Below, piece after piece: positions 15,535 to 15,566 of a stretch of DNA of 15,566 nucleotides. The DNA comes from an uncultured Oscillospiraceae bacterium. GTDB taxonomy: Bacteria > Bacillota > Clostridia > Oscillospirales > Acutalibacteraceae. The stretch is from assembly GCA_900546735.1 (NCBI GenBank), contig URDW01000033.1:1-15566 (forward strand). Reading direction: 5' to 3'. The first letter of the stretch is position 1. Each line of letters starts with the position of its first letter. The notes below the pieces were generated by a model. It was not told where the DNA came from. It ran no database searches and worked only from the letters and a program-made list of their open reading frames with translations. A program made the position numbers and the translations under genes.

Positions 15535-15566
15535 CTGTCTCTTATACACATCTCCGAGCCCACGAG
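15535..15566 (+). other. Nextera/Tn5 library adapter remnant (not genomic)
   Basis: The last 32 bases match the Illumina Nextera read-through sequence: the 19-base Tn5 mosaic-end complement CTGTCTCTTATACACATCT (15535-15553) followed by CCGAGCCCACGAG (15554-15566) from the second transposase adapter. Translated in the symporter frame it yields the familiar artefact LSLIHISEPT; on the other strand an open frame begins with the matching YKRQ artefact. Confidence 0.97.

Noticed and set aside
15181..15549. Minus-strand open frame starting MYKRQ at the contig end
   Set aside because: Its start codon and first residues come from adapter sequence and the remainder is antisense to the symporter gene.
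15535..15553. Tn5 mosaic end as evidence of a natural transposon
   Set aside because: It is joined to library adapter bases at the very end of the contig, which identifies it as a library construct rather than an insertion.

Overview
The window looks like a contig end from a draft genome of a Gram-positive member of the Firmicutes, most likely a gut-type clostridium of the Oscillospiraceae/Ruminococcaceae kind (inference). The signs are moderately GC-rich coding sequence between AT-rich spacers, strong AGGAGGTGAT-type ribosome binding sites, two lipoproteins with Gram-positive style lipoboxes, a FemXAB cell-wall gene, an RbsABC-type sugar importer with LacI control, a PadR regulator, and alternative starts (GTG, TTG). 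No tRNA, rRNA, CRISPR array or transposase gene was seen.

Layout. (1) 1-3320, plus strand: the 3' part of a FemXAB peptidyltransferase gene overlaps an alanine-racemase-family gene by 4 bases, and a DUF2130 coiled-coil/nuclease-like gene follows. (2) 3345-5138: a minus-strand membrane protein gene lies opposite a plus-strand repeat-bearing lipoprotein gene with a near-consensus promoter; both borders carry terminators. (3) 5333-6694: a solitary cytoplasmic GH29 alpha-L-fucosidase ending at a strong bidirectional terminator. (4) 6785-12596, minus strand: a five-gene sugar operon, read as Gfo/Idh/MocA oxidoreductase, AP-endonuclease-2-type TIM barrel enzyme, sugar-binding lipoprotein, double ATPase and permease. 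It is preceded by a short overlapping leader ORF. A LacI-family regulator is divergently transcribed at 12797-13813, and the shared promoter region holds inverted repeats that are good operator candidates. (5) 13814-15534: an AT-rich spacer, a PadR regulator with a TTG start, a structured spacer, and the 5' part of a sodium:neurotransmitter symporter family gene. (6) 15535-15566 is not genomic: it is Nextera (Tn5 mosaic end) library adapter, so the symporter is cut by the end of the assembly.

How the parts may work together. The LacI-controlled operon can import a sugar or glycoside by the binding protein/ATPase/permease and process it inside the cell by an NAD(P)-dependent oxidoreductase plus a metal-dependent TIM barrel isomerase or lyase. 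The absence of any kinase or aldolase, and this pairing of enzymes, fit inositol-like or 3-keto-glycoside chemistry better than ordinary ribose use. That is inference; the substrate cannot be read from sequence. The fucosidase lies convergent to the operon and may belong to the same glycan-use island. The FemXAB/racemase pair points to cell-wall precursor metabolism.

The most interesting items are the oxidoreductase/TIM-barrel cluster, its coupled leader ORF, the non-canonical hinge of its LacI regulator together with an operator candidate that lacks the usual central CG, and a shared T6-centred palindrome ahead of both regulators.
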